DNA of 64,000 nucleotides from Nocardia cyriacigeorgica (GCF_005863245.1 NZ_VBUT01000001.1:248001-312000), one strand, 5' to 3'; shown: positions 16,658 through 26,040, counted from the first letter of the stretch. The notes: generated by a model not told the origin, from the letters alone. Program-made: numbers and translations.

Positions 16658-17581
16658 TCAGCCGTGCCAGCGCCGGTAGACCTGCGCGGCGCCGGGATGC
16701 AGCGGGACGGTTCCGGTGCCGATGAGGAACCGCCCGTCCAGGAACTGGGTGCCCGCGGCCTCGGCGGGCACCAGCTCATCGGCATGCCAGACCAGCAGCT
16801 CGACGATGGCCGCAGCCGCCTCGTCCGGCAGGTTCGCGGCCGCGAGCAGCAGGTTGGCGACGCCGATGGTGTGCACCGCCGGGCTGCCCGGGTAGGCGTC
16901 GGCGGGAATGGCGACGAGGTCGTAGACGGGGCCGTACCGTTCCCGCATGGGTTCGGCCAATGCGCCCAGGTCCAGCAATCGCATGGGGTCCGGCACGGTG
17001 AGGGCGGCGGTCGGCACCCCACCGGCCCACAGCAGTGCGTCGATGGTGCCGTCGGTGAGTGCCTGGGCGGCCTCGCGCAACGGACGGTGCTCCACGACGA
17101 CGTCAACCGCGGGATCGAGGCCGGCGCTCGCGAGCAGCCGCGGACCGGTCAGTGCGGCACCGGACCCCTCGGCTCCCAGATTGACCGTCCGCCCCCGGAG
17201 ATCGGCGACCTCGCGAATCGGGCCGTCGGCGCGCACTGCCAGCTGGAGGTAGTTCTCGTACACCCGGCCCAGCGCGAGCACCCGCCCACCGTTGTCGCCT
17301 GCCGAATCCGCCAGCGCCAGCGCGGTGTTCACCTGGCCGTCGGCGAGCATGCGCAGATTCTGTTGTGAGCCGGCGGTTTCCACCGGTTCGATCCGGATCG
17401 CATCGGATTCGGTCGCGGCCGCGGCGGCCAGCAAGCGCGCGAACGCGAAGTAGAATCCGCCGTCCTCGCCGGATGCCAGACGGATCGCGATGCGGTCGCT
17501 GGTGCCGCAGGCCGCGAGGCTCACGGATGCGAGTGCAGCCAATGCCAGGGCACGGCGCCGGGAGATCAGCGGTCGGTTCAT
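16658..17581 (-). CDS. TAXI-family solute-binding lipoprotein
   Basis: A 307-residue extracytoplasmic binding protein of the TRAP-associated extracytoplasmic immunogenic (TAXI) family. A signal peptide with a twin-arginine-like SRRRALAL start ends in a lipobox (LAAC), so it is probably lipid-anchored outside the membrane. The mature start RIAIRLASGEDGGFYFAFARLL matches the family's glycine/tyrosine ligand-loop start, and ADLRGRTVNLGAEGSG is the usual central motif. The ATG at 17581 overlaps the sensor kinase stop by 4 bp (ATGA). No TRAP membrane subunits are encoded nearby. A sensory role for the adjacent two-component system, or feeding a different transporter, is therefore plausible. The ligand is unknown, though carboxylates are typical. 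Confidence 0.82.
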   Translation of the reverse strand: MNRPLISRRRALALAALASVSLAACGTSDRIAIRLASGEDGGFYFAFARLLAAAAATESDAIRIEPVETAGSQQNLRMLADGQVNTALALADSAGDNGGRVLALGRVYENYLQLAVRADGPIREVADLRGRTVNLGAEGSGAALTGPRLLASAGLDPAVDVVVEHRPLREAAQALTDGTIDALLWAGGVPTAALTVPDPMRLLDLGALAEPMRERYGPVYDLVAIPADAYPGSPAVHTIGVANLLLAAANLPDEAAAAIVELLVWHADELVPAEAAGTQFLDGRFLIGTGTVPLHPGAAQVYRRWHG

Positions 17582-19041
17582 CGGGACACCGCCGGAAGCC
17601 GGATGACGACGGCGAGACCGTGCGGCAGGACGGGTTCCACCGTCAATGTGCCGCCCCTGGCCTTGGCCAGCGCATGAGCAATCGACAGTCCGAGACCCGT
17701 GCCACCCGCCGCTGCCCCCGAGCCGCGGAAGAACCGCGCGGTGAGTTTGTCGAGTTCGCCGGATGCCACACCGGCGCCGTCGTCTGCGATTCGGATGATC
17801 ACCCAGTCCGGCTCTGCGTTCACCTCGACGACGGTGCGCGCACCGGAACCCGCGTACCGGCACGAATTGCTCAGTGCCACATCGAGTATCTGCGCCAACG
17901 CCGCTGCGCTGATCCTTGCGCCAACCGGGGCATCGCGTCCGCCGGTGTCCCATGCGGTCCGGCTCTCACCGAACGTCATCCCGGCCGCGGAGAACGCCGC
18001 CGTCCAGGAGTCGATGCGATCGGCCACCACTTCGACAACGTCGCAGCGCTCCTCGGCCGAGGCGTCCGTACCGAAGGCGGCCGGGGCCTCGGCCACGGCC
18101 AACTCGAGCAGCGCGTCCAGCAGAGCGGTCAGGCGGTCGACTTCGGCGCTCGCGCCGCGGAAAGTCGCCGATGCATGCTCGGGTATCGCCGCCTCGAGCG
18201 AGTCGAGCCGAATGGTCAATGCCGCCAAGGGGTTACGCATGGCGTGGGCGGTGTCGGCGACCAGTTGACGTTGCGCGTCCGCGGAATCGGCGACCGCGGC
18301 GGCCATGGCATCGACCGATTCCGCCAGCGCGCGAACCTCCGGCGGGCCGCCGTATCGCCTGGTGATCGGTGCCGCGCCCGGCTCGGCAGGAGGCTCTTGC
18401 GGCTCGTGCAGCACCTCCGGCCGTGGCCGCGGCAAGGTCGCGGTGAGTTCGGCGACCGCGTCCGACATCGCCGCCAACGGCCGCAGCACCCAGCGGCTCA
18501 CCACCAGGGCCAGCAGCACGAACACCACCATCGCACCCACCGCGCCCACCACGATCACCGCCCACAGCCGCGCGATCGCCGCGCGGGCCTCGGCGGTGGA
18601 CGCCTCGATCACCACGGCACCGTTCACCTGTACCCCAGACCCGACCGGGCGCGCGATGAGCATGACCGGGTCGCTCCACGGCGTGAGCCGATCCACCTGC
18701 TGCGGACGCTGATTGCGGCGCGCGGCCGCCACCGCCGCCATGATCCGCGGATCCCGCACATCGACACCGGCATTGACGATCGGGGCCCCGCGCGCGTCCA
18801 CCACCAGCACGTTCTCCCCGTACAGCTCGTGGTAGCGGCCGACCTCATCGGCCAGCGCCTGCACACCGCCCGCCGAGCCCGCCGCGTCGGCCAGGGTGGC
18901 GAAACGGTCCGCGTCACCGGAGCGGCCGAGCACCAGCTGCTGGGTGCGGCTGGTCGCGGCGGTCAGGGACAGCGGCACCGCGAAGGCCAGCACCGCGATG
19001 GCCGCGAAGACGGTGAGGACGATCAGCAGCCGGCGGCGCAT
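17578..19041 (-). CDS. two-component sensor histidine kinase
   Basis: A 487-residue membrane kinase. Transmembrane helices at about 5-27 and 160-183 flank an extracytoplasmic sensor region of about 130 residues. A HAMP-like segment, the H-box with phospho-acceptor His266 (DTAHAMRNPLAAL) and the ATP-binding boxes (LSNSCRYAG, DDGAGV, GTGLGLS) follow. It would autophosphorylate and pass phosphate to the response regulator encoded 7 bp upstream. It overlaps the TAXI binding-protein gene downstream by 4 bp, so receptor and kinase are made together. This resembles tricarboxylate-sensing TctE-like kinases in layout, but the signal is unknown. Confidence 0.92.
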   Translation of the reverse strand: MRRRLLIVLTVFAAIAVLAFAVPLSLTAATSRTQQLVLGRSGDADRFATLADAAGSAGGVQALADEVGRYHELYGENVLVVDARGAPIVNAGVDVRDPRIMAAVAAARRNQRPQQVDRLTPWSDPVMLIARPVGSGVQVNGAVVIEASTAEARAAIARLWAVIVVGAVGAMVVFVLLALVVSRWVLRPLAAMSDAVAELTATLPRPRPEVLHEPQEPPAEPGAAPITRRYGGPPEVRALAESVDAMAAAVADSADAQRQLVADTAHAMRNPLAALTIRLDSLEAAIPEHASATFRGASAEVDRLTALLDALLELAVAEAPAAFGTDASAEERCDVVEVVADRIDSWTAAFSAAGMTFGESRTAWDTGGRDAPVGARISAAALAQILDVALSNSCRYAGSGARTVVEVNAEPDWVIIRIADDGAGVASGELDKLTARFFRGSGAAAGGTGLGLSIAHALAKARGGTLTVEPVLPHGLAVVIRLPAVSR

Positions 19042-19048
19042 ACCGGCC

Positions 19049-19708
19049 TCACTCGCCCCACCGGTACCCGTACCCGCGAATCGTGGTGATGAGTCCCGGC
19101 CGGTTCAGCTTCGCCCGCAACCCGGTCATGTGCACATCCAGCGAACGCGAGACCGCGACGAACGCGTCACCCCAGATGCGGTCCATCAACTGCTGCCTAC
19201 TCACCGCCGAACCCGGCCGTTCCACCAGCACTTCGACCAGCTCGAATTCCTTCTGGGTGAGCGCGATCGGGATGCCGGCCACCTCCACCACCCGCGCGCG
19301 CAGATCCACCCGGACGTCACCGGTCACCACCTCGGTGCGCGCCTGCTGCGCCACCGCGGCCGCCCGGCGCATCACCGTTTCCAGCCGCGCCATCAACTCC
19401 GCGATCCGGGGCGGTTTGACCACGTAATCGTCGGCGCCACCACGCAACCCGCGCACGATGGAACGCTCATCGCTGCGCGCGGTGAGGATCAGCACCGGCA
19501 CCGCGCTCACCTCACGCAGCTGGCGCAGCACCTGCAGGCCGTCGGCATCGGGCAGGCCCAGATCGAGCAGGACGGCGTCGTAGTCGCGGTGGGCGGTGAG
19601 CAGATCGGCGCCGCGGCGCATGCGATCGGCCCGGTAGCCGCGCGCCGTGAGCGCTTCTACCAGGGCATCGCCTACGCCGTCGTCGTCCTCGACCACCGCA
19701 AGCCGCAC
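19049..19708 (-). CDS. OmpR-family response regulator
   Basis: A 219-residue regulator with an N-terminal receiver (acidic Asp8/Asp9, phospho-acceptor Asp49 in LLDLGLPD, Thr76, Lys98 in VVKPP) and a C-terminal winged-helix DNA-binding domain (LTQKEFELVEVLVERPG, then DVHMTGLRAKL, ITTIRGYGYR). It is the partner of the histidine kinase 7 bp downstream. The GTG start at 19708 is chosen because a GGGAGGATC ribosome site lies just upstream and the receiver begins there (VRLAVVEDD). The gene starts 46 bp after the MFS transporter stop in the same direction, so transporter, regulator, kinase and binding protein may form one operon. Confidence 0.93.
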   Translation of the reverse strand: MRLAVVEDDDGVGDALVEALTARGYRADRMRRGADLLTAHRDYDAVLLDLGLPDADGLQVLRQLREVSAVPVLILTARSDERSIVRGLRGGADDYVVKPPRIAELMARLETVMRRAAAVAQQARTEVVTGDVRVDLRARVVEVAGIPIALTQKEFELVEVLVERPGSAVSRQQLMDRIWGDAFVAVSRSLDVHMTGLRAKLNRPGLITTIRGYGYRWGE

Positions 19709-19754
19709 GCGCCGATCCTCCCATAGCGGCAGGACCGGCGCGGGCACCGGACGG

Positions 19755-21125
19755 TCAGGCACGAACGGCGGCCGTCTCCCGTTCCGGCTCGGCCGGGCCG
19801 GCATCGACGGCGGCTTCGGCGTCGATGGTGGATTCGGCCGAGGTCTCGCGCATGAAGTAGTAGGTGAGCAGCGAGACCGCGATGCATCCGGCGACGTAGA
19901 AGAAGTACAGCGACTCCAGGCCCGCCTTCTTCAGTGCGAGCGCGATCATCTCGGCGGTACCGCCGAAGATCGCGACCGTCAGCGCGTACGGCAGGCCGAC
20001 ACCGAGTGCGCGGATCTTGGTCGGGAACAGCTCGGCCTTCACGATCGCGTTGATGGAGGTGTAGCCGGTGATGATGACCAGCGCGGTCATCATCAGGCCG
20101 AACGCGGCGAACGCATTGGTGGTGTTGGCGAGCACCATCATGATCGGCACGGTCAGCAGGGTGCCGGTGACGCCGAAGAAGATCAGCAGCTTGCGGCGTC
20201 CGATCCGGTCGGACAGCCCTCCGGCCAGCGGTTGCAGCACCACGAAGACCAGCAGTGCGGCGAAGTTGATCCAGGCGACGGTGTCCTTGGAGATGCCCGA
20301 GGTGTTGATCATGAACTTCTGCATGTAGGTCGTGTAGGTGTAGAACGCCACGGTTCCGCCCAAGGTCAGCCCCACCACCAGCAGGCATTCGCGCGGATAC
20401 TGCAGCAGCACCCGCAGCGAACCGCGCGAGCTGCTCGCGGCCGCTTCGCCGGACTCCGGCTTGCCGGCCACGGCCTCGAACGACGCCGATTCGTCCATGC
20501 CGCGCCGCAGCAGCATCACCACGATGGCGCCGCATGCTCCGATCAGGAACGGGATCCGCCAGCCCCAGCTGTGCATCTGCTCCGACGACAGGATCTGCTG
20601 CAACACGATCTGCACGCCGAGCGCGGTGAGCTGACCGGCCACCAGCGTCACGTACTGGAAGCTCGAGTAGAAGCCGCGACGGCCCGCCGAGGCCACCTCC
20701 GACAGGTAGGTCGCGCTGGTGGCGTACTCGCCGCCGACCGAAAGGCCTTGCAGCAGCCGCGCCAGCAGCAACATCACCGGGGCCGCGATGCCGATGGTCT
20801 GGTAGCCGGGGGTCAGCGCGATCATCAGCGAACCGGCGGCCATCACCGTCACCGAGAGGGTCAACGCGGAGCGGCGGCCGAAGCGGTCGGCGTAGCGTCC
20901 CAGCGCCCAGCCGCCAATGGGGCGCATGATGAACCCGACCGCGAACACCGCGGCGGTCGAGAGCAGCTGTGCGGTGGGATCGCCGTCGGGGAAGAACGCC
21001 TTCGCGAAGTAGACGCTGAACGCGGCATAGACGTACCAGTCGTACCACTCGACGAGGTTGCCGATCGATCCGCGCAGCACGTTCGCCACTACTCGCCGTT
21101 CACCGCCGGCCTGTGTCGTTGTCAC
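19755..21125 (-). CDS. MFS transporter, metabolite:H+ symporter (MHS) family
   Basis: A 456-residue, 12-helix proton symporter of the MHS branch (alpha-ketoglutarate/shikimate/proline permease type). Family marks are the N-terminal GNLVEWYDWYVYAAF, GRYADRFGRRSAL between helices 2 and 3, RLLQGLSVGGEYATSATYLSE after helix 4 and GGLSDRIGRRKLL at the middle repeat. The start is placed at GTG 21125, eight bases after a GAGGAGG element. A GTG 60 bp upstream has no ribosome site. The likely substrate is a small carboxylate or amino acid. Its position directly before a two-component system and a TAXI receptor suggests that uptake is induced by the same ligand. Confidence 0.9.
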   Translation of the reverse strand: MTTTQAGGERRVVANVLRGSIGNLVEWYDWYVYAAFSVYFAKAFFPDGDPTAQLLSTAAVFAVGFIMRPIGGWALGRYADRFGRRSALTLSVTVMAAGSLMIALTPGYQTIGIAAPVMLLLARLLQGLSVGGEYATSATYLSEVASAGRRGFYSSFQYVTLVAGQLTALGVQIVLQQILSSEQMHSWGWRIPFLIGACGAIVVMLLRRGMDESASFEAVAGKPESGEAAASSSRGSLRVLLQYPRECLLVVGLTLGGTVAFYTYTTYMQKFMINTSGISKDTVAWINFAALLVFVVLQPLAGGLSDRIGRRKLLIFFGVTGTLLTVPIMMVLANTTNAFAAFGLMMTALVIITGYTSINAIVKAELFPTKIRALGVGLPYALTVAIFGGTAEMIALALKKAGLESLYFFYVAGCIAVSLLTYYFMRETSAESTIDAEAAVDAGPAEPERETAAVRA

Positions 21126-21245
21126 CTGGACCCTCCTCTTTCGGCGCGGCTCTGCGCCGTCGGAGTCCACTGTGTCGGCAGTCACAAGCCGGAGGGAAGT
21201 CGCGCGGGCGGTTCCTAACTTTCCCTTAGGACGATCGCGCCGGAT

Positions 21246-21272
21246 CTAGCACTCTCAGACCGAGAGTGCTAA
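21246..21272. promoter_or_regulatory. CIRCE element (HrcA operator)
   Basis: CTAGCACTC, nine bases, then GAGTGCTAA. This differs from the CIRCE consensus (TTAGCACTC-N9-GAGTGCTAA) at a single base. It lies 75 bp upstream of the hsp20 start codon, so heat-shock control of that gene by HrcA is expected. Confidence 0.85.
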
Positions 21273-21346
21273 CTTTGGTGGTGCACAGCTTCCGGCGCCC
21301 GTCGCCGTGGCGGTCGCCGTCGGGAACGAAAACGGAGGTGATTGCT

Positions 21347-21790
21347 GTGCTGAGGTTCGATCCGTTCCATGACATCGATGCTGTAGCCCGCCAGCTGCTC
21401 GGTGAAGCGACCGGCACCAGCCGCGCTCCGCGTTTCATGCCGATGGATCTGTTCAAGGCAGGCGACCACTATGTGCTCAACGCCGACCTGCCCGGTGTCG
21501 ATCCCGGTTCGGTCGATGTGAGCGTGGACAACGGAACGCTCACCCTGCGCGCCCAGCGCACCGCCCCGAGTGAAGAAGGCGTCCAGTGGATCGCCTCCGA
21601 ACGCTTCTCGGGTACCTACATGCGGCAGCTTTCCCTCGGCGACAACGTCGATACCGACAACATCAGCGCCACCTACAATAACGGGGTCCTCTCGGTCACC
21701 CTGCCGATCGCCGAACGCGCCAAGCCGCGCCGGATCGAGATCACCGGCGGCGGCTCGGGGCAGCGGACGATCGAGGCCGGATCGAGCTGA
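21347..21790 (+). CDS. hsp20: Hsp20/alpha-crystallin small heat-shock protein
   Basis: A 147-residue ATP-independent chaperone that holds unfolding proteins in a refoldable state. The start VLRFDPFHDID and the alpha-crystallin domain (about 30-125) with DLPGVDPGSVDVSVDNGTLTL and YNNGVLSVTLPIAERAKPR are clear family signatures; GVL is the C-terminal beta-strand motif. GTG 21347 is selected because it follows a GGAGGTG site by 6 bases and gives the family N-terminus. A start further upstream would overlap the CIRCE element. It is monocistronic, divergent from the MFS gene and convergent with the oxidoreductase gene, 33 bp away. An HrcA box upstream gives a clear regulatory prediction. Confidence 0.92.
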   Translation: MLRFDPFHDIDAVARQLLGEATGTSRAPRFMPMDLFKAGDHYVLNADLPGVDPGSVDVSVDNGTLTLRAQRTAPSEEGVQWIASERFSGTYMRQLSLGDNVDTDNISATYNNGVLSVTLPIAERAKPRRIEITGGGSGQRTIEAGSS

Positions 21791-21823
21791 CCTTGCACCG
21801 GATTACCTGAGGCGACCGGCGAT

Positions 21824-22654
21824 TCAGGCCGGTGTGATCAGCGCCGGCGCCAGCGCCCGCAGGTCTGCCAGGTAATCGGGGCCGAGCGGCTGGACCGCGA
21901 GATGGTCGGCGCCCGCGTCCAGGTGGGCGCGCAGCCGCTCGGCCACCACGGCCGCGGAGCCGTGCACCGCCAGCGCATCGATGAGTTCATCGCTGCCGGG
22001 TGCGGTGACGTCGGCTTCGGTGAATCCGAACTTGCGCAGGTTACGCACGTAATTGCCCAGTCCGAGATACATCTGCACGACCGGACGGGCAGTGGCGCGA
22101 GCGCGCTCGGCATCCTCGTCGAGCACGAACTTGTGCTCGACGGCGAGACCGGCGGACCCGAGCGTCTCCCGCGCGAAGGCGGTATGCGCAGGCGGGACCA
22201 GATACGGCAGTGCGCCGGCGGTGCGTTCGGCAGCCAGCTTCAGCACTCGCGGTCCGAGCGCGGCCAGTGCCCGGCGGCTACGCGGCACACCGGCCTTGTC
22301 CAGCTCGTCGAGGTATTCGACCAGTGCGTCGAAGGGCTTGCGGTAGGGGTCGTTGAATTCCGGGTGGCCGACACCGATGCCGAGCAGGAAACGGTTCGGG
22401 AAACGCTGCTCGAGCCGGTGGAATGATTCGGCGACCTCCGCGGCGGGCGCGGTCCAAACATTGACGATGCTGGTGGCGACGGTCAGCGTTTCGGTGGCGG
22501 CCAGCAGCTCCTCGACCCCGGGCAGGTCCGCCGGTGGCGAACCGCCGAGCCAGAGGGTGCTGAAGCCAAGCCCCTCCAGCTCCGTCGCTTCCTCGGGCGT
22601 GACTCCCTTGTAGCCGCGCCATACACCGAATTTTCCGAGCCCGTCGATACTCAT
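21824..22654 (-). CDS. LLM-class (probably F420-dependent) oxidoreductase
   Basis: A 276-residue TIM-barrel luciferase-like monooxygenase homologue of the short actinobacterial type. These enzymes usually use F420 or FMN to reduce or oxidise small organic molecules. It begins GKFGVWRGYKGVTPEEATELEGLGFSTLWLGGS, and LLGIGVGHPEFNDPY and ADHLAVQPLGPDYLADLRALAP are further family segments. ATG 22654 matches the usual start; a GTG 45 bp upstream has no ribosome site either, so the start is uncertain. It lies 57 bp downstream of truA in the same direction but is functionally unrelated. The substrate cannot be predicted. Confidence 0.82.
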   Translation of the reverse strand: MSIDGLGKFGVWRGYKGVTPEEATELEGLGFSTLWLGGSPPADLPGVEELLAATETLTVATSIVNVWTAPAAEVAESFHRLEQRFPNRFLLGIGVGHPEFNDPYRKPFDALVEYLDELDKAGVPRSRRALAALGPRVLKLAAERTAGALPYLVPPAHTAFARETLGSAGLAVEHKFVLDEDAERARATARPVVQMYLGLGNYVRNLRKFGFTEADVTAPGSDELIDALAVHGSAAVVAERLRAHLDAGADHLAVQPLGPDYLADLRALAPALITPA

Positions 22655-22711
22655 AGTCGATGCGAACTGCGGTGCGGGCGAGATTATTTCCACGGGCACA
22701 TCGGCCGTGCC

Positions 22712-23569
22712 TCAGCTACCGCAGCAACCACCCTCACCTGGGACCGTGCGCATCTCCCTGGTCTGGGCGTTGCGTGCGGCGAGTTCGGCGTCGGCCGGGT
22801 AATCGACGGCGATGAGGCTCAGGCCGTGCGCCGGCGCCACCGTCACCGCGCTGGAGCGGGTGCGCTCGGTCAGCAACTCGGCGGTCCATTCGGGGGCCCG
22901 GCGGCCCTCCCCCACCGCGAGCACCGCACCGACGAGACTGCGCACCATCGACCAGCAGAACGCGTCGGCGCTGACGTAGGCCGTCAGCAGATCCCCTTCC
23001 CTGGTCCAGTCGAAGCGTTGCAGTTCACGCACCGTCGTCGCGCCTTCGCGGCGGCGGCAGAAGGCGGCGAAATCATGCAGGCCCAGCAGGTTTCGCGAGG
23101 CGGCCCGCATCGCGTGCACATCGAGGCCGGGCTTGCACGGCACCACACCGCGCGCTTGCAGCGGTTCGGCGCCGTACGGGGCCATCGTCAACCGGTAGGC
23201 GTAATGGCGGCGGATGGCCGAGAAGCGGGCATCGAAATCCGCCGGCGCGACCCGAATGTCTTTGATGCGCACGTCCTTCGGCAGGAACCGCGCCATGCGG
23301 TGCACAAGCTTGCCGGGATCGATCGCGGCGGTGGTATCGACATGCGCGACCTGACCTTCGGCGTGCACACCCGCGTCGGTGCGGCCGGCCACCGTCAACT
23401 GGACGGTCTCACGCAGCACCTTGCCCAGCGATTCCTCCAGCACGCCCTGCACGGTGCGCAGCCCGGGCTGACGGGCCCAGCCGATGAAATCGGTGCCGTC
23501 ATAACTGATGTCGAGCCGGTACCGGGTGGTCTCCGGCGCCTCGGTCTCGTTCGCGTCCTGCCCGCTCAC
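22712..23569 (-). CDS. truA: tRNA pseudouridine synthase TruA
   Basis: About 285 residues. It converts U38-U40 of tRNA anticodon arms to pseudouridine. The catalytic Asp65 lies in [30 protein letters not shown] at the N-terminus and HYAYRL in the centre are further TruA hallmarks. GTG 23569 is favoured over the GTG three bases earlier because the GGAGG element then has a 5-base spacing. A hairpin separates it from rplQ, so it is probably at least partly independent of the ribosomal operon. The C-terminus ends in an unusual GGCCGS sequence with two adjacent cysteines, possibly metal-binding. The order rplQ-truA matches M. tuberculosis. Confidence 0.95.
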   Translation of the reverse strand: MSGQDANETEAPETTRYRLDISYDGTDFIGWARQPGLRTVQGVLEESLGKVLRETVQLTVAGRTDAGVHAEGQVAHVDTTAAIDPGKLVHRMARFLPKDVRIKDIRVAPADFDARFSAIRRHYAYRLTMAPYGAEPLQARGVVPCKPGLDVHAMRAASRNLLGLHDFAAFCRRREGATTVRELQRFDWTREGDLLTAYVSADAFCWSMVRSLVGAVLAVGEGRRAPEWTAELLTERTRSSAVTVAPAHGLSLIAVDYPADAELAARNAQTREMRTVPGEGGCCGS

Positions 23570-23589
23570 CACGGCCTCCTCGGAAAGGG

Positions 23590-23628
23590 AACGAGCCCGC
23601 CCACCCGGAACGGGTAGACGGGCTCGTT
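23590..23628 (-). terminator. hairpin terminator after rplQ
   Basis: Outer arms AACGAGCCCG (23590-23599) and CGGGCTCGTT (23619-23628) enclose a smaller ACCCG/CGGGT stem. On the minus strand the hairpin is followed by CCCTTTCC. It likely ends most transcription of the infA-rplQ operon. Confidence 0.75.
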
Positions 23629-23676
23629 CGGCGAATTCAACGCGTCACGCGCATCCCGGAGAACCGGGACCACGAC

Positions 23677-24204
23677 TCACGCCTTGTCGTCGGCCTTCTC
23701 GTCCGCGGTGGCCTCGGCCTCAGGAGCCTCGGTCTCGGCAGCCTCGGTCTTCTCCTCGGCGGCTTCCTCGGCAGCCTCGGCGGCGGGCGCCTCGGCCTTC
23801 TTGGACGCGGCCACGCGACGGGCGCGATCGGCTTCCCTGGTCACGGTCTCGCCGCGAACCAGTTCGATGATCGCCATCGGAGCGTTGTCACCCTTGCGGG
23901 GCAGCGCCTTGATGATGCGGGTGTAGCCACCCTCGCGACCCTCGAACGAGGGGCCGATCTCGGCGAAGAGCGAGTGCACGACGTCCTTGTTGCGGATCAC
24001 CTTGAGCACCTCGCGGCGGTCGGCAAGAGTGCCGCCCTTCGCCTTGGTGACAAGCTTCTCGGCATACGGGCGCAGCGCCTTGGCCTTGGCCTCGGTGGTC
24101 GTGATCCGACCGTGCTCGAAGAGCGCCGTGGCCAGATTGGCGAAGATCGCCTTCTGGTGCGACGCCGACCCGCCGAAGCGGGCACCCTTCTTGGGCTTGG
24201 GCAT
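23677..24204 (-). CDS. rplQ: 50S ribosomal protein L17
   Basis: 175 residues. The first ~118 are the conserved L17 fold near the exit tunnel ([70 protein letters not shown]). The last ~45 residues are a low-complexity acidic Ala/Glu tail, as also seen in mycobacterial L17, and are absent from E. coli L17. It follows rpoA by 46 bp in the conserved alpha operon. AGGAGAACC precedes the ATG. Identity is certain; the function of the acidic tail is unknown. Confidence 0.98.
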   Translation of the reverse strand: MPKPKKGARFGGSASHQKAIFANLATALFEHGRITTTEAKAKALRPYAEKLVTKAKGGTLADRREVLKVIRNKDVVHSLFAEIGPSFEGREGGYTRIIKALPRKGDNAPMAIIELVRGETVTREADRARRVAASKKAEAPAAEAAEEAAEEKTEAAETEAPEAEATADEKADDKA

Positions 24205-24250
24205 TGTTGGTTCTCCTTGAGTAAGACCCCGGGGCGCCTACCCCAGCGGC

Positions 24251-25309
24251 CTAGAGCTGTTCGGTTTCGGCGTAGTCCTGCTCGCCGCCGTCGTTGTCGC
24301 TGAAGTTGCCGCTGTCGGACCAGGTGCCGGTGGCCGCGTCGTAACCCACCACGCTGGAGGGGTCGAACGAAGCCGGGCTGTCCTTGAGGGAGAGGCCGAG
24401 CGCGTGCAGCTTGACCTTGACCTCGTCGATGGACTTCTGGCCGAAGTTACGGATGTCCAGCAGATCCGATTCGGTGCGTGCGACCAGCTCGCCGACGGTG
24501 TGCACACCCTCGCGCTTGAGGCAGTTGTAGGACCGGACCGTCAGGTCCAGGTCCTCGATCGGCAGACCGAACGAGGCGATGTGATCCGCCTCGGCCGGCG
24601 ACGGGCCGATCTCGATGCCTTCGGCTTCGACGTTCAGCTCACGGGCCAGGCCGAAGAGCTCGACCAGGGTCTTGCCCGCCGAGGCGAGCGCGTCCCGGGC
24701 GCTGATGGAGTTCTTGGTCTCCACGTCCAGGATGAGCCGGTCGAAGTCGGTGCGCTGCTCGACACGGGTGGCCTCGACCTTGTAGGTCACCTTGAGCACC
24801 GGAGAGTAGATCGAGTCCACCGGGATCCGGCCGATTTCCGCACCGGACGCCTTGTTCTGCACCGCCGGGACATAACCGCGACCGCGCTCGACGACGAGCT
24901 CGATCTCGAGCTTGCCCTTGTCGTTCAGGGTGGCGATGTGCATGTCCGGGTTGTGCACCACGACGCCGGACGGCGGGACGATGTCATCGGCGGTGACGGT
25001 GCCGGGACCCGCTTTACGCAGGTACATGGTGACCGGCTCGTCCTCCTCCGAGGACACGACCAGACCCTTGAGGTTCAGGATGATGTCGGTGACATCTTCC
25101 TTCACACCGGGGACGGTGGTGAACTCGTGCAGGACACCGTCGATGCGGATGCTCGTCACCGCGGCCCCCGGAATCGAGGACAGCAGGGTACGGCGCAGCG
25201 AGTTGCCGAGGGTGTAACCGAAGCCCGGCTCGAGGGGTTCGATGGTGAACTTCGAGCGGTTCTCCGCCACGACCTCTTCGGTCAGGGTCGGACGCTGGGA
25301 AATCAGCAT
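24251..25309 (-). CDS. rpoA: RNA polymerase alpha subunit
   Basis: 352 residues. The N-terminal domain (about 1-230; [39 protein letters not shown]) dimerises and scaffolds polymerase assembly. The C-terminal domain (about 250-320; [37 protein letters not shown]) contacts DNA UP elements and regulators. A variable acidic tail ending DYAETEQL matches the mycobacterial protein. The start is ATG 25309, which has AAAGGAGG at proper spacing; the ATG 9 bp upstream abuts that element and is rejected. It sits between rpsD and rplQ as is universal in actinobacteria. Confidence 0.98.
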   Translation of the reverse strand: MLISQRPTLTEEVVAENRSKFTIEPLEPGFGYTLGNSLRRTLLSSIPGAAVTSIRIDGVLHEFTTVPGVKEDVTDIILNLKGLVVSSEEDEPVTMYLRKAGPGTVTADDIVPPSGVVVHNPDMHIATLNDKGKLEIELVVERGRGYVPAVQNKASGAEIGRIPVDSIYSPVLKVTYKVEATRVEQRTDFDRLILDVETKNSISARDALASAGKTLVELFGLARELNVEAEGIEIGPSPAEADHIASFGLPIEDLDLTVRSYNCLKREGVHTVGELVARTESDLLDIRNFGQKSIDEVKVKLHALGLSLKDSPASFDPSSVVGYDAATGTWSDSGNFSDNDGGEQDYAETEQL

Positions 25310-25412
25310 GTGGATCATCCTCCTTTGTGGGCGCCCGCTATTTGACGCCTCGTCTAAGGGTTGTGCGTGATCGCCCGGGGCGGACGATCACGCACCAGCA
25401 GCGGATCAGCTG

Positions 25413-26018
25413 TTACTTCGAGTAGTACTCGACGATCAGCTGTTCCTGCAGCGGCACATCGATCTGGGCGCGCTCGGGCTCCTGGTGGACCAGGATGCGC
25501 AGGCGGCCAGGGATGACCTGGAGCCAGCCGGGGACCGGACGGTCGCCGACGGTCTCGCGCGCCACCTGGAAAGGCAGCGTGTTCAGCGACTTCTCCTTGA
25601 CATCGATGATGTCGTACTGGGTGACGCGGTAGGAGGGAACATCCACCTTCCGGTTGTTCACCAAGAAGTGGCCGTGGCTGACCAGCTGGCGGGCCTGGCG
25701 GCGGGTGCGCGCCAGACCGGCGCGGTACACGACGTTGTCCAGACGGGTTTCGAGCAGGCGAAGCAGGTTGTCACCGGTCTTGCCCTTGAGGCGGTTGGCC
25801 TCTTCGTAGTACCGGCGGAACTGCTTCTCCATCACGCCGTAGGAGAAGCGAGCCTTCTGCTTCTCCTGCAGCTGGAGCAGGTATTCGCTCTCCTTGATCC
25901 GCGCGCGGCCGTGCTGGCCGGGCGGGTAGGGGCGACGTTCGAACGCCTGGTCGCCGCCGACCAGGTCGACGCGGAGGCGACGGCTCTTGCGCGTTGCGGG
26001 TCCGGTGTAACGGGCCAT
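25413..26018 (-). CDS. rpsD: 30S ribosomal protein S4
   Basis: 201 residues. S4 is a primary 16S rRNA binder that nucleates assembly of the 30S body. The N-terminal region MARYTGPATRKSRRLRVDL, YLLQLQEKQKARFSYGVMEKQFRRYY and the S4 RNA-binding domain (RLDNVVYRAGLARTRRQARQ, LVSHGHFLVNNRKVDVPSY) are plain. It ends in the usual actinobacterial LIVEYYSK. It lacks the four-Cys zinc site found in the zinc-binding (C+) type of S4. There is 103 bp to rpoA, which may hold an extra promoter or S4-binding autoregulatory structure, though none was recognised. Confidence 0.98.
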   Translation of the reverse strand: MARYTGPATRKSRRLRVDLVGGDQAFERRPYPPGQHGRARIKESEYLLQLQEKQKARFSYGVMEKQFRRYYEEANRLKGKTGDNLLRLLETRLDNVVYRAGLARTRRQARQLVSHGHFLVNNRKVDVPSYRVTQYDIIDVKEKSLNTLPFQVARETVGDRPVPGWLQVIPGRLRILVHQEPERAQIDVPLQEQLIVEYYSK

Positions 26019-26040
26019 TGTGGTCTACCTTCCTTTCCCG

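Noticed and set aside
16658..17581. Part of a TRAP transporter operon
   Set aside because: No membrane TRAP subunit is encoded on either side; the neighbours are a kinase and csoR.
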